In this document: positions 1 to 9,486 of the stretch, piece after piece | Position numbering within the stretch: the stretch's first letter is position 1 | How the letters are laid out: every line of letters starts with the position of its first letter | NCBI GenBank assembly: GCA_001825665.1 | Contig: MHXZ01000063.1 | Location: 1 to 33,722 of the forward strand | Direction of reading: 5' to 3' | DNA from: Planctomycetes bacterium GWF2_41_51 | GTDB taxonomy: Bacteria > Planctomycetota > Phycisphaerae > Sedimentisphaerales > UBA12454 | Length of the DNA stretch: 33,722 nucleotides | The notes under the pieces: generated by a model | What the model saw: only the letters and a program-made list of their open reading frames with translations | Told to the model about the DNA's origin: nothing | The model's database searches: none | Position numbers and translations under genes: made by a program

Positions 1-1
1 G

Positions 2-115
2 TGGGCTCCATCTACTCCGCTTGAGGAAGGTCTGACTGCTACAATAGAATACTTCGAATCTCTTCTAAAGCAAAAAGCAATATCAGAACCTGATTTGTTA
101 ATGAATAAAATTTAA
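2..115 (+). CDS. NAD-dependent sugar-nucleotide epimerase/decarboxylase, C-terminal end only
   Basis: Frame 2 is open from the left edge to TAA at 113-115 and gives 37 residues beginning WAPSTPLEEGLTATIEYF. This is the usual C-terminal signature of extended short-chain dehydrogenases acting on nucleotide sugars (W-x-P-x-x-x-LEEGL-x-x-TI-x-YF), most like UDP-glucuronate decarboxylases and related epimerases. The catalytic and NAD-binding parts lie outside the window, so substrate cannot be assigned. It converges on the minus-strand GT9-like gene with only 8 bases between the stop codons, and no hairpin terminator is visible there. It suggests the sugar-nucleotide locus continues to the left. 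Confidence 0.75.
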   Translation, partial: WAPSTPLEEGLTATIEYFESLLKQKAISEPDLLMNKI

Positions 116-123
116 TTTATTTT

Positions 124-1023
124 TTATAAAAGCGAAAGTTCTCTTTTAACTTCATTGATTACACTGTCCCATTTTCCAAAAGTTTCCTGTCTGAATATCC
201 GCATAGTCGGATACCATGGGCTGTCTGAACGTTTATCAAGCCACCGCCAATCAGATTTGGAATTAAGAAGAAGCCAAACAGGAACTCCAAGGGCGCCTGC
301 AAGATGCGGTATCATGGTATCGACCGATATAACCACATCAAGGGACTTAATTATTCGGGCTGCTTTATAAACATCCTCTGAGCCTGACAATATCCCGAAA
401 TCTTCAGTTCTTTCAATCAGGCCGCTGCCTTTTTGGAGGATGTATAAATCTAAATCTTTAATTTTGCTTAACGAAATTATCTGGTCATAAGGTATTGAAC
501 GATATTTGTCCCAATCACCAGATTTCCAAACTATACCGGCTTTTATCGCGTTTGTTTTATCATCTGCCTGCGCATCAATATGTAAATATGGGACATTCGC
601 AGGTATATTATTAATATTTGTTCTGAAAATATAAGGCAGCTCCATTAATTCAATATCAACATCATATTCAACCGGCGGCGATTCATTGTTAAGCGGTAAA
701 AAAACAGCTTTAGTTTTCATTGTTTCAAGCAATTTAATTAATTCAGGCTGAACCCATACGAATGTTTTGGATGCAACAGCTTCTACAAGCGGAAGATAAC
801 GGATAAATTGAATTGTATCACCTAAACCATGATAACATCTTATTAAAACTGTTTTATTATTTAAAGATGAACCGTTCCATATAATTTGAAAATGGCGTGG
901 AATAGTATTTAAATTTTTTTGACGATGTAAATTAAAAATTATATCATTTATCTTCCAGGCTGATTCAAAATCACCATTAGTGATATGAAATTTCCATTTT
1001 AATGCCAAATCTTTTTCATTCAT
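124..1023 (-). CDS. GT9-like (heptosyltransferase-fold) protein
   Basis: The 299-residue protein resembles the GT9/ADP-heptose heptosyltransferase-like domain often found at the C-terminus of TPR proteins. Visible features are the N-domain loop RCYHGLGDTIQFIRYLPL near residues 62-79 and the C-domain acceptor/nucleotide region VDTMIPHLAGALGVPVWLLL near 235-254, followed by DWRW and the SPWYPTMRIFRQ block that is very typical of this subgroup. The N-terminal ~45 residues could be a remnant TPR-like helix pair. There is no signal peptide. It is the last gene of the minus-strand run, 13 bases after the GH133 stop. The ATG at 1023 has only a weak ribosome site. Family knowledge supports glycan transfer; donor and acceptor are unknown. 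Confidence 0.75.
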   Translation of the reverse strand: MNEKDLALKWKFHITNGDFESAWKINDIIFNLHRQKNLNTIPRHFQIIWNGSSLNNKTVLIRCYHGLGDTIQFIRYLPLVEAVASKTFVWVQPELIKLLETMKTKAVFLPLNNESPPVEYDVDIELMELPYIFRTNINNIPANVPYLHIDAQADDKTNAIKAGIVWKSGDWDKYRSIPYDQIISLSKIKDLDLYILQKGSGLIERTEDFGILSGSEDVYKAARIIKSLDVVISVDTMIPHLAGALGVPVWLLLNSKSDWRWLDKRSDSPWYPTMRIFRQETFGKWDSVINEVKRELSLL

Positions 1024-1036
1024 AAATCAACAAAGA

Positions 1037-3064
1037 TTATTCCATTGTTTTATAAAGGCATCTCAATATTTCAGCAACACTCCATGCCTGCGAGATACAT
1101 CCTCGTGCTGTAAACGGTTTTTCAGCATCAAAAATTTCGCTTACAGTCCCGATACAAGCTTCGTTAAGATGATCTTCAAAAGATTTCAAAAAATGGCGGG
1201 CTTTTGATTTTTCTTCAGGATAAATCTTTAACCAGGCATCAATATACGGCCCTATAAGCCAGGACCAGACGGTACCCTGATGGTATGCGGCATCACGTGA
1301 ACGTAAATCACCAAAATATTTTGCCTTATAATCAGGGTGGTCGGAAGACAAAGAGCGCAAACCGAACGGAGTTAAAAGTTTTGTCTGAACAGTGTTCAAA
1401 ACCTGCTGCCAATATTTTTTATCGAGGATTTCATGCGGCAAAGAAATTGCAAAAATCTGATTTGGCCGAAGAGCACTGTCGTTACCATTTTCACCGTCAA
1501 TTATGTCGTAAAGATATCCACCCTGTTCAAACCAGAACTTTTCATTGAACGACTCACGAGCTTTAGCGGCATATTCACTGTATTTATTAAGGTTCTTATT
1601 TTCAGGCTGCTCTTTCTTTAAAAATTTAATAATAACACACAGCGCATTGTACCAAAGTGCATTAATTTCAACTGCTTTTCCCCTGCGCGGCGTTACAATC
1701 CAATCTCCGCATTTGGCATCCATCCATGTTAAATGATAGCCTTGCTGTCCCTGACTCAAGAGTCCATCCTCCAAATCTACAGCAATTCCAAATAAAGTCC
1801 CTTTGAAATGCGCTTCAATAATGTCAATTAATTTCGGCAAAAGCATTCTTAATATCAATTTATCTTTTACATTCGTAAGATATCTATCGAGTGCATGAAA
1901 AAACCACAGAGTAGCATCGGCAGTCTGGTATATTCCCTGTTTTCTTTGTTCGGGAAACATATTAGGAATCAAACCATTCTTTACATAATCCGCAAATGTC
2001 CTGAGTATCCATCTTGCCTCGGTCGTTCTGCCGGTAATATGCGTAAGGCCTTCAAGGCTTATCATTGTGTCTCTGCCCCAATCTGTAAACCAGTGATAGC
2101 CGGCGATTACGGTTCTTATCTCATCGCCCAAGGCGTTAGCGCGTATGACATCGGCTGTTCTGCCTGCCGGAATAATGATATATTGGTCAGCCGCGAGTAC
2201 AAGTTCTGTGCTGAAATCAGATTTAATCATGGCATTTTCAATCAAGTGAGTTCTTCTGATATGTTCAGCATCGATAGCTTCTTTACTCGAGAGGGTGCGA
2301 ATCAAATCCCAGCTTTCACTGGATGCTATTATACAGGTAGATGAGCCGGGATTTAAGTTTAGGCAAAAAAACCCGGGACTCCACAAGGAAGATACAGAAT
2401 CATAACCTGCCTGCGATTCGTATGTATAGTTCAATTCATATTGTATATTGTCAAGTGTGAACGAATATTTTTCAGCATCTACAGTTATTTTCAGAGAAGG
2501 GAAAATGGAATTTAAATATATTTCAAATTGATTCGATTTCGCAGAAAATGTATATTCCTTTTTTCTCTCTCGTGTAAATGGTTTGCCATGAGGTCTGAAT
2601 TCCACGGATGGACGCAGAAGAAGCTGGATAGGAGTCTGTGAAAGTAAACGATATATTATATAGATTGTATTTTGGAGATGCGGCATTAACAATGTTTTTT
2701 CGAGAATGCAATCTTCAATCGTATATTTCCAGACAGGCAAGCCATTTTCAAGTCTAAACTCAGTGAGATATGTTCTATTTTCAGATAATTGCTCATCTTC
2801 CAACTGACTGCCTGCAAATGTTACTATTTTGGATTTAGCAGTTTTTAAATCTGCGGGGAAGCAAACCTGCTCAATTAGGTTATTCAGCATAATGATTCTT
2901 CCAAGCGGTGCGGCCAAAGCTGCTATAAGGTAGCCGTGATAGCGCCGAGTAGGTATGCAGCAAAGAGTGCCTGACGCATAACCGCCTAATCCATTGGTTA
3001 CAAGCCATTCCCGGTTTAGATTCGTATTATTTTCTATATTGATTTTACGGATTATTTTTTCCAT
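1037..3064 (-). CDS. Glycogen debranching enzyme, GH133 type (amylo-alpha-1,6-glucosidase)
   Basis: The 675-residue protein is a bacterial/archaeal-type glycogen debranching enzyme. The N-terminal domain opens with the hallmark EWLVTNGLGGYASGT at about residues 19-33, then RRYHGYL. The C-terminal (alpha/alpha)6 barrel begins near residue 300 and contains YHWFTDWGRDTMISLEGL, the region carrying the catalytic acid Asp in this family. It is expected to hydrolyse alpha-1,6 branches of glycogen. I placed the start at the ATG at 3064 because AGGAGAAG lies just upstream. An in-frame upstream start at 3124 would add 20 non-conserved residues and run into the preceding gene. The gene sits 14 bases after the TreZ-like gene and is probably cotranscribed with it. 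Confidence 0.88.
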   Translation of the reverse strand: MEKIIRKINIENNTNLNREWLVTNGLGGYASGTLCCIPTRRYHGYLIAALAAPLGRIIMLNNLIEQVCFPADLKTAKSKIVTFAGSQLEDEQLSENRTYLTEFRLENGLPVWKYTIEDCILEKTLLMPHLQNTIYIIYRLLSQTPIQLLLRPSVEFRPHGKPFTRERKKEYTFSAKSNQFEIYLNSIFPSLKITVDAEKYSFTLDNIQYELNYTYESQAGYDSVSSLWSPGFFCLNLNPGSSTCIIASSESWDLIRTLSSKEAIDAEHIRRTHLIENAMIKSDFSTELVLAADQYIIIPAGRTADVIRANALGDEIRTVIAGYHWFTDWGRDTMISLEGLTHITGRTTEARWILRTFADYVKNGLIPNMFPEQRKQGIYQTADATLWFFHALDRYLTNVKDKLILRMLLPKLIDIIEAHFKGTLFGIAVDLEDGLLSQGQQGYHLTWMDAKCGDWIVTPRRGKAVEINALWYNALCVIIKFLKKEQPENKNLNKYSEYAAKARESFNEKFWFEQGGYLYDIIDGENGNDSALRPNQIFAISLPHEILDKKYWQQVLNTVQTKLLTPFGLRSLSSDHPDYKAKYFGDLRSRDAAYHQGTVWSWLIGPYIDAWLKIYPEEKSKARHFLKSFEDHLNEACIGTVSEIFDAEKPFTARGCISQAWSVAEILRCLYKTME

Positions 3065-3066
3065 TA

Positions 3067-3074
3067 CTTCTCCT
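3067..3074 (-). promoter_or_regulatory. Ribosome binding site deciding the GH133 start
   Basis: Minus-strand AGGAGAAG; the AGGAG part is 5 bases from the ATG at 3064. It supports the shorter GH133 start over the upstream ATG at 3124. Confidence 0.75.
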
Positions 3075-3078
3075 GCAT

Positions 3079-4920
3079 TCAAACCGATTTTAAAACAATA
3101 GCGCATTCGGCAGGCAAACGCCATCCTTCTATAAATTCAATTTCAGCAATTCCATATCCGCCATAAGCGGGTTCTTCGCTGTTAAAAACAATTTCCCACT
3201 TTTTATTCCTGTATGGGGCAAAAATTTGATTTGCGACAGGTGAACAAAACAAAGATTTTCCAAAATTAAATATCAGAAGTCTTCCTTCGTTTTCTTTCAG
3301 GAATCTGAGAATAAAAGTATTATCATTGAGAATCGCACTTTCTATATGATATAAATCAAGACTTGAAAAGACAGGGTCATTTTTTCGGAGTTTAACCAAT
3401 TCTTTAAACATCGTGTAAAAATTATTATTATGTCTCTCATTTAATTTCAATTTACATTTCAAAAAAGTATCGGATTCAGCGGGATGCGGCATAATACTCG
3501 CTATCTTTTCGGTTTTTATCACAGGAAACTGTTTCAAAAACTCCCATCGATATTTATCAATGGGGAAAGTCACATCCGCAAAATACAAAAACGGTGACGA
3601 ACAATTAAATTCCTGTCCCTGAAATATTAAAGGTGTCCAGGAGCCAAGCAGCAGCAATGCCGCTGCACATCTGCATTTAGAGGGAGAAATTAACTGGTGC
3701 ATTCTTGTGCCAAAAGCGGTATTTGCAATCTGATCATGATTTTCCGTATAGCAGATAAATTTTGAGAGAGCAATTGCTTCGGTAGAACTGCCTCGTCTTT
3801 TCTTCTGCCATCGCGAGAACTGCCCCTGATAAATAAATCCATATTTTACAGCCGATGTTATTTCCTGCGCGGCTCCGGTATAATCACTGTAATATGCGTC
3901 ATTTTTTCCAGTTAATGCTACATGCATAGTATGATGAAAATCATCGTTCCATATAGCGTCTAAACCGTAATCATCTATGAGCATTCTTTGCTGAGGTTCA
4001 TTTTCTCCGGTAATGAACAGAGATTTTTCCGGGCTGGCCTGTCGTACTTTGCTAACTATCTCTTTGATAATATGTACCTGCGATTTATCTATTATTTCCT
4101 GTGTAGCGTCTAATCTAAAACCATCGATGTGGAATTCATCTACCCAATAGCAGGCGTTGGTTATGAAAAATTCCCGCACATGTTTCGAACCACTCTCATC
4201 AAAATTATAGTGATTTCCCCATTCGCCGCTGTGAGAAGATAAATATTCTTTGGAAAAATATTCAATAAAACTTTCAGGGCCAATATGATTGTAAACGACA
4301 TCGAGGATGATCCCCATTTTCAATTTATGAGCTTTATTTACGAAAGTTCTAAAGTCATCAGGCGTTCCATAAATATGATAAGGAGAAAACAAACAAATAC
4401 CATCGTACCCCCAGCCAAAGTTTCCGATAAACTCACATACCGGCATAAGTTCGAGAATAGTAATGCCGGCATCAGCGATTTGTTCCAACTGCTCAGCCGC
4501 TGCGAGCCAGGTCCCCTCGGGAGTATAAACTCCTATATGCATTTCATAAATTATCTGATTTTTCGCGATTAATCCCTTCCAGTCCTGGTCTGACCATTCG
4601 AATAAAGAAGCATCAATAACTTGTGATGCACCTTTAGGCCCCTGAGGCTGAAATCTTGATACGGGATCCGGCAGAAGTGATTTGTAATTTTCCGGAAGAA
4701 AGCGATAAAGCATTGGTTCAGATTTTTTTTTTACTGAAGCGCTGAAGTATCCATCTTCTTCAACAGTCATTTTTATTTTTTGTGAAAAAGGCTGTTCAAT
4801 TATCAATTCCATATTGGTATTCGAGGAAGCCCAAACACGAAAATCAACAAAATCATCGATTATCTCCGCCCCAATCGGATAGTTTCTTGTCATGCTCGAA
4901 CGATTTTGCTCATTTGCCAT
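3079..4920 (-). CDS. treZ: GH13 malto-oligosyltrehalose trehalohydrolase-like enzyme (first copy)
   Basis: This 613-residue GH13 enzyme has a CBM48-like N-terminal domain (about residues 20-105, with VDFRVWASS) and then the TreZ-type opening YEMHIGVYTPEGTW at 125-138. The catalytic set is complete: nucleophile Asp271 in GFRLDATQEI, acid/base Glu306 in FITGENEP, and transition-state Asp396 in TENHDQIAN. The WNDDFHHTMHVALTG block (324-338) is characteristic of TreZ, which releases trehalose from maltooligosyl-trehalose. It is distinct from the second TreZ at 20919-22583, with a longer C-terminus and changed motifs (TGENEP instead of IAESDLNNP). It starts 4 bases after the FAD-Rieske stop, so translation may be coupled. 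A divergent specificity, such as branching or hydrolysis of another alpha-glucan, is possible. Confidence 0.8.
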   Translation of the reverse strand: MANEQNRSSMTRNYPIGAEIIDDFVDFRVWASSNTNMELIIEQPFSQKIKMTVEEDGYFSASVKKKSEPMLYRFLPENYKSLLPDPVSRFQPQGPKGASQVIDASLFEWSDQDWKGLIAKNQIIYEMHIGVYTPEGTWLAAAEQLEQIADAGITILELMPVCEFIGNFGWGYDGICLFSPYHIYGTPDDFRTFVNKAHKLKMGIILDVVYNHIGPESFIEYFSKEYLSSHSGEWGNHYNFDESGSKHVREFFITNACYWVDEFHIDGFRLDATQEIIDKSQVHIIKEIVSKVRQASPEKSLFITGENEPQQRMLIDDYGLDAIWNDDFHHTMHVALTGKNDAYYSDYTGAAQEITSAVKYGFIYQGQFSRWQKKRRGSSTEAIALSKFICYTENHDQIANTAFGTRMHQLISPSKCRCAAALLLLGSWTPLIFQGQEFNCSSPFLYFADVTFPIDKYRWEFLKQFPVIKTEKIASIMPHPAESDTFLKCKLKLNERHNNNFYTMFKELVKLRKNDPVFSSLDLYHIESAILNDNTFILRFLKENEGRLLIFNFGKSLFCSPVANQIFAPYRNKKWEIVFNSEEPAYGGYGIAEIEFIEGWRLPAECAIVLKSV

Positions 4921-4924
4921 ATCT

Positions 4925-6433
4925 TTATTCGATATCTACTTTCTTTAATGCTTCTCGCGGCGGTCCCACAATCACATTTCCATAAGAATCGTATCTTCCT
5001 CCATGGCAAGGACAATCCCAGCTCTGTTCGTTATTATTCCGCTGAACTATGCACCCCATATGCCTGCATGAAGCCGAAAAAACATGTGTCTTTCCGTCTT
5101 TGTCTTTATACACAGCACAGGTTTGATTTTTGATTCTCATCAACGCTCCCTCTTCAGGCTTCAACTTTTCTATATCTTCTTCATAATTAAAAATTCTGTC
5201 ACCGACAAAATGCTTGATAACATGCCCTATTTCCTTTGTCAGCTTCGGCATTGACAGCAGCAGTTTAATTCTTGAAGGTGAAAAAATTGCAGCAAGCGGA
5301 TTTTCCCTTTTCAAAACTAAATCACTGACCAATTTGGCTGATGCACTTCCGAAAGTTAAACCATCTCCCGAATACGATGCGAGCACAAGTACGTTTTCAG
5401 AGCCGGGAACAAAACCCGCATAAGGCAGTCCATCTGCCGACTCAAAATATTCACTGCACCAGTAGTATGGAATTGATTTCACTTTATATCTTTGGTTGGC
5501 ATATTCCTTAAGATTCTCAAAACTCTCTCTCGAATCAGGCTTTGACCCGACATGATAATCCGCGCCGCCAATTATCAATAAATTTTCATCTTGCGTCGAA
5601 GCAATTCGCGTATAATGATAAGGTACATCAGTATCCCAATAAAGTGCATCCTCAATTTTACTATCTGCTTCAACACCAATTACAAAAGAAAGCATTGGAT
5701 AGATTCGCGGCTGAATATTTATTTTTCCGGTTAGTGAAGTATGCCCGGCAAGGATAAGTTTTCCTGCTTCAATAGTGCTGGTAGATGTTGTAATTAAAAC
5801 TTTATCATTCTTTTCTTCAAATTCCTTCATCGTTGTATGTTCAAAAATCCTGCCTCCTGACGATGTAAATGCCTTAGCTAAACCTGTCAAATAAGCAAGC
5901 GGTGAAAACCTTGCCTGATTTTGAAAAAGCAGCGATTTGAATTTAGGAAATGGCAGCGGATTATTGGTTTGAATTGAAGTTGAAATATCGATTTTCGATG
6001 CGCAATCATGTTCTTCTTCTATTGCCTTATTATCTTTCTCATTCTCTGAATAAAGATAACCAGCTATCCTCTTGAAATCACATTCTATATTATATTTTGC
6101 CGCTAAGCTTTCAATCAACGTAACTGCATCTGCTTTTGCGTGTATTACTGTTTTTGCAGCACCCAACCCATAATGCTTTATTAATTTACAATATTCCTGA
6201 TCGTAATAATTATCCAAATGCCCTGTACTGAACGCAGTTGTGCCGTTCCTTAATGTATTCATTTCTATAAGAACTACATTAAAATTAGCTTCACAAAGCA
6301 GCATTGCTGCTGTTAACCCGCTAATTCCTCCTCCGACAACTGCGGCATCGCACTTTATGTTTTCAGTTAGATGAGGGAAATTTGTTTCATTAACCTGATT
6401 AAACCAATAAGGCTGATGTTTGTAATCGTTCAT
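4925..6433 (-). CDS. FAD-dependent oxidoreductase with C-terminal Rieske [2Fe-2S] domain
   Basis: The 502-residue protein starts with a Rossmann FAD-binding motif, AAVVGGGISGLTAAMLL at 30-46, of the DAO/glycine-oxidase-like family. It ends with a Rieske domain whose ligands are visible: Cys456-x-His458 (SCRHMGC) and Cys474-x-x-His477 (CPCHGGRYD). Cys461 and Cys476 are in place for the stabilising disulfide seen in high-potential Rieske proteins. Related DAO-Rieske fusions are common in bacteria, but their substrates are mostly unknown. There is no signal peptide or membrane helix, so it is probably cytosolic. It lies 4 bases before the TreZ-like gene, which ties it physically to alpha-glucan genes. 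The ATG at 6433 is preceded by AGAAG. Confidence 0.88.
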   Translation of the reverse strand: MNDYKHQPYWFNQVNETNFPHLTENIKCDAAVVGGGISGLTAAMLLCEANFNVVLIEMNTLRNGTTAFSTGHLDNYYDQEYCKLIKHYGLGAAKTVIHAKADAVTLIESLAAKYNIECDFKRIAGYLYSENEKDNKAIEEEHDCASKIDISTSIQTNNPLPFPKFKSLLFQNQARFSPLAYLTGLAKAFTSSGGRIFEHTTMKEFEEKNDKVLITTSTSTIEAGKLILAGHTSLTGKINIQPRIYPMLSFVIGVEADSKIEDALYWDTDVPYHYTRIASTQDENLLIIGGADYHVGSKPDSRESFENLKEYANQRYKVKSIPYYWCSEYFESADGLPYAGFVPGSENVLVLASYSGDGLTFGSASAKLVSDLVLKRENPLAAIFSPSRIKLLLSMPKLTKEIGHVIKHFVGDRIFNYEEDIEKLKPEEGALMRIKNQTCAVYKDKDGKTHVFSASCRHMGCIVQRNNNEQSWDCPCHGGRYDSYGNVIVGPPREALKKVDIE

Positions 6434-6525
6434 TATGTGTCTTCTAAATTCTTTTAAGATAAAAAAATATTAAAATTTAGCAAGACAGCAAAATGCTCAA
6501 AAAGAAATCAGAGATAAACTTAATT

Positions 6526-8298
6526 TTATGCCGCGATTAATCCGCGCATCTGCTTTTGGACAAGTGAATAGTAATAACCCTGCTGCCTCATCAGCGCAGC
6601 ATGAGTTCCTTGTTCTATTATTTTACCTTTGTTTAAGACAAGAATCCTGTCGGCATTTATTACGGTTGTGAGCCTGTGAGCGATAATGAATGTCGTTCTG
6701 CCTTTAATCAATTTTTCCACCGCCTCCTGGACAAGCATCTCTGTCTCGGAATCCAAGGCGGATGTAGCTTCATCAAGAATAAGAATAGGAGGGTTCTTGA
6801 GGAGAGCCCGGGCGATTGCGATTCGCTGTCGTTCGCCTGCGGAAAACCTGCCGCCCTTTTCGCCTACAATCGTATCATATCGTTGTTCAAGATTCATAAT
6901 TAAATTATGGATGTTCGCGGCTTTAGCGGCCGCTTCAATTTCGTGCTTTGATGCAGCAGGATTTCCATAAGCTATGTTGTCACGTATTGATTCATTGAAT
7001 AAAAGCGCATCCTGAAGGACAACGCCGATGTTTCTCCGCAAGTATTTATGCTTAATTTTGCGAATATCAACATTATCAAGCCGAATAGAACCGGCAACTG
7101 GGTCGTAAAAACGCTGAAGCAGGGACATCATTGTTGTTTTACCTGCACCGCTCGGCCCCACTATAGCGATTACTTCACCGGGCTTTGCTTCAAAGTCAAT
7201 ATTTTCCAAAATTTGATTAGCATTATTTTTGTAACCGAAACTTATCTTATCGAAAACGATATGGCCCTTAATTTCAGCCAGATTCGATGAATTCGGGTGG
7301 TCAATAATATAATCTGGTGTTTGCAGAATGTTGTAAATTTGCTCAATTGACACAACAGCAATTTGCATTGTTTTATAGATTGCCGCCAACCCCTGAATGG
7401 GGGTAAACATATATCCCATATAACTTATAAAAGCCACGAGCGTTCCAACCGTAATTTGGCCTTTAATGACCAAAAAACCGCCTAATCCTATACCGCAAAT
7501 TCGTGCGGCAAATACCGCGATATTTTGAGCTGCGGAAACGGTAGAGTCAAATTTAACCCCGCTGACAACTATGCGATTTGCAAAGCGAACAGAGCGAAGA
7601 AAACGTTTTTTTTCTATATCTTCCATCGCAAAACTGCGGACAGTAATTATTCCCGAAAGAACTTCATTGAACCTGCTGTAAATCTTTGTCCATTTACTTA
7701 GTAATGTTCTTTCTCTGAATCTTTGGCGAGGTGCTGCTAACGTTGCGATCAAAACAGGCATAGGAGCAAATACCAGTACAAGCAATGTTAATTGCCAGTT
7801 TAAATTAACCATTACTATCAATGATGTGATTAAATATACAATCGCAGGAAGAATGCTGAATGAAATTTCACTAACAGCGCCAATCAAACCCTGGATGCTT
7901 CTATCCAGCTTTGTCATTATAGCGCCTACACCTTCTTTGATATGAATATCGTGCGGCAGCCTGTGAATTTTTTCGATTGTGATATTCAGCAGGTTATAAT
8001 GCAGTTTTAAACGAGTTCGCCAGGTCAGCCAATTGGATAATGCAGAGTTAAATTCTTTGAACAGATTTAAACCAAGCAGCAGGAGAATTCCTTTAAAAAC
8101 TATTTGGAGTGCATTAGCACCAGAGAACCCGTCAAAGATATACTTCAGGATTAAAGGTTCCAGCGCGTTTAGACCGGCCAGCAGTAAGATCAAAAATAAC
8201 ACGCCGGCAATCGTAAACAGCAATGAACGTGAGAGCAGAAGCCCTAAAAGGTGTTTAAATTTAGTGTATAGACTAACGTCCTGTTTTCCTGTTTCCAT
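6526..8298 (-). CDS. ABC exporter, fused permease and ATPase (MsbA-like)
   Basis: This is a 590-residue half-transporter. The first ~320 residues are a hydrophobic type I exporter domain with about six membrane segments. The nucleotide-binding domain follows from about 345: Walker A GPSGAGKT, Q-loop VVLQDALLFN, signature FSAGERQRIAIARAL (FSAGE in place of LSGGQ), Walker B ILILDEATSALD and switch histidine IIAHRLTTV. Such transporters act as homodimers or heterodimers in the inner membrane and often export lipids, glycolipids or oligosaccharides. No partner half-transporter is in the window. The gene is flanked by 78 and 92 base gaps, so it could have its own promoter. Its place between inositol-phosphate synthase and glucan genes makes export of the locus product plausible but unproven. 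Confidence 0.92.
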   Translation of the reverse strand: METGKQDVSLYTKFKHLLGLLLSRSLLFTIAGVLFLILLLAGLNALEPLILKYIFDGFSGANALQIVFKGILLLLGLNLFKEFNSALSNWLTWRTRLKLHYNLLNITIEKIHRLPHDIHIKEGVGAIMTKLDRSIQGLIGAVSEISFSILPAIVYLITSLIVMVNLNWQLTLLVLVFAPMPVLIATLAAPRQRFRERTLLSKWTKIYSRFNEVLSGIITVRSFAMEDIEKKRFLRSVRFANRIVVSGVKFDSTVSAAQNIAVFAARICGIGLGGFLVIKGQITVGTLVAFISYMGYMFTPIQGLAAIYKTMQIAVVSIEQIYNILQTPDYIIDHPNSSNLAEIKGHIVFDKISFGYKNNANQILENIDFEAKPGEVIAIVGPSGAGKTTMMSLLQRFYDPVAGSIRLDNVDIRKIKHKYLRRNIGVVLQDALLFNESIRDNIAYGNPAASKHEIEAAAKAANIHNLIMNLEQRYDTIVGEKGGRFSAGERQRIAIARALLKNPPILILDEATSALDSETEMLVQEAVEKLIKGRTTFIIAHRLTTVINADRILVLNKGKIIEQGTHAALMRQQGYYYSLVQKQMRGLIAA

Positions 8299-8376
8299 TC
8301 TGGCAATTCAAATAAGAGAAATAAAGGTTTAAATAACAAATTATGTTACGATTTTGCTATTTCAATGTTCTGTTAT

Positions 8377-9474
8377 TTAGTGCTTTATTTTAAGAAGGAA
8401 TTTTTCTATCGATTGCCTGGCTGATATATCGCTAATTTGAACCGGAGGATGTTTCATAAAGTAAGAACTCATCGGTAAAAGAGGGCCTCCGATCTTCTTA
8501 TCTAAACCCAATTTACAAAACCTTATGGCATCTATGGCAACACCTGCACTGTTTGGAGAATCTTCCACGCTTAACCTTAGTTCCAGATTTAATGGAATGT
8601 TTGCAAACCCCCTGCCCTCTATCCGCAAGAAACAGACTTTATTATCTTTCTGCCAAGGAACATAATCAGCGGGGCCTATGTGCACCTGTTCGTCAGGCAG
8701 CGGTTCATTGAGTTGAGATTGTACTGCCATTGTTTTAGATATTTTTTTACTTTTTAATCTATGCCGATTCAGCATATTTAGAAAGTCGGTATTTCCGCCT
8801 GTATTTAGTTGATAAGTGGAATCTATTTTTATACCTCGATCGCAGAATAGCTTCGCTAAATTTCTGTGAAGAATTGTAGCTCCAAGCTGTGATTTTATAT
8901 CGTCCCCTATACAGGGAAGATGAGATTTTTTAAATTTCTGACCCCATATTTTATCGCTTACAATAAAAACCGGAATGCAATTGACAAAACCAAGTCCCGC
9001 ATCGAGAGCAGCCTGTGCGTAAAATTCAGCTGCTTTTTGGGAACCGACAGGCAAATAATTAATAAGTATATCGGCTTTGCTCTGTTTTAACACTTTCACT
9101 ATATCGGCTGCCTTTTGGCTGCTCAACCTGAAAGCATGTTTATCGGAATATTCCGACATATGTTCACTGACACCATCCATTACAGGTCCCATCTGCACAA
9201 CAGGTCCTGCCGTTTTGAAGTTCCTGAATATTTCTTTCGTGTTATTGGGCAAAGCAAAAATTGCTTCATTTAACGGTTTGCCTACTTTTCTTTTATCTAC
9301 GTCAAAAGCAGCGACCGGCTCTATATCAGCAGGTGTATATCCGCCAACTGAGTAATGCATTAAACCAATACAGCCATTGTTGGATTTATGGTTATTCCGG
9401 TAATATTCAATTCCCTGTAAAAGACTACTGGCACAATTGCCTACTCCAGCGATTGCTATTCGTATTTTTGCCAT
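8377..9474 (-). CDS. ino1: Inositol-3-phosphate synthase
   Basis: The 365-residue protein has the full signature of myo-inositol-1-phosphate synthase of the short bacterial/archaeal type: IAIAGVGNCASSLLQGIEYY at the N-terminal Rossmann fold, then GDDIKSQLGATILHRNLAKLF and TYQLNTGGNTDFLNML in the central catalytic domain. The enzyme converts glucose-6-phosphate to inositol-3-phosphate with bound NAD. A good ribosome site (AAAGGAA) precedes the ATG at 9474. It begins 12 bases after the permuted glycosidase-like gene, which makes a two-gene unit facing the divergent promoter region. Inositol-phosphate could feed phosphoinositide-type lipids, a compatible solute, or cyclitol sugars built by the oxidoreductases across the divergent promoter. 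Confidence 0.93.
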   Translation of the reverse strand: MAKIRIAIAGVGNCASSLLQGIEYYRNNHKSNNGCIGLMHYSVGGYTPADIEPVAAFDVDKRKVGKPLNEAIFALPNNTKEIFRNFKTAGPVVQMGPVMDGVSEHMSEYSDKHAFRLSSQKAADIVKVLKQSKADILINYLPVGSQKAAEFYAQAALDAGLGFVNCIPVFIVSDKIWGQKFKKSHLPCIGDDIKSQLGATILHRNLAKLFCDRGIKIDSTYQLNTGGNTDFLNMLNRHRLKSKKISKTMAVQSQLNEPLPDEQVHIGPADYVPWQKDNKVCFLRIEGRGFANIPLNLELRLSVEDSPNSAGVAIDAIRFCKLGLDKKIGGPLLPMSSYFMKHPPVQISDISARQSIEKFLLKIKH

Positions 9475-9486
9475 ATAATTGTTCCT

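Noticed and set aside
3065-3124. Upstream in-frame start for the GH133 gene (20 more residues)
   Set aside because: It would overlap the end of the TreZ-like gene by 46 bases and the extra residues are not family-like; AGGAGAAG sits right before the ATG at 3064.
6434-6525. Terminator or promoter between the FAD-Rieske and ABC genes
   Set aside because: The gap is A/T-rich but I could not find a stable stem with a U run or a convincing -35/-10 pair.
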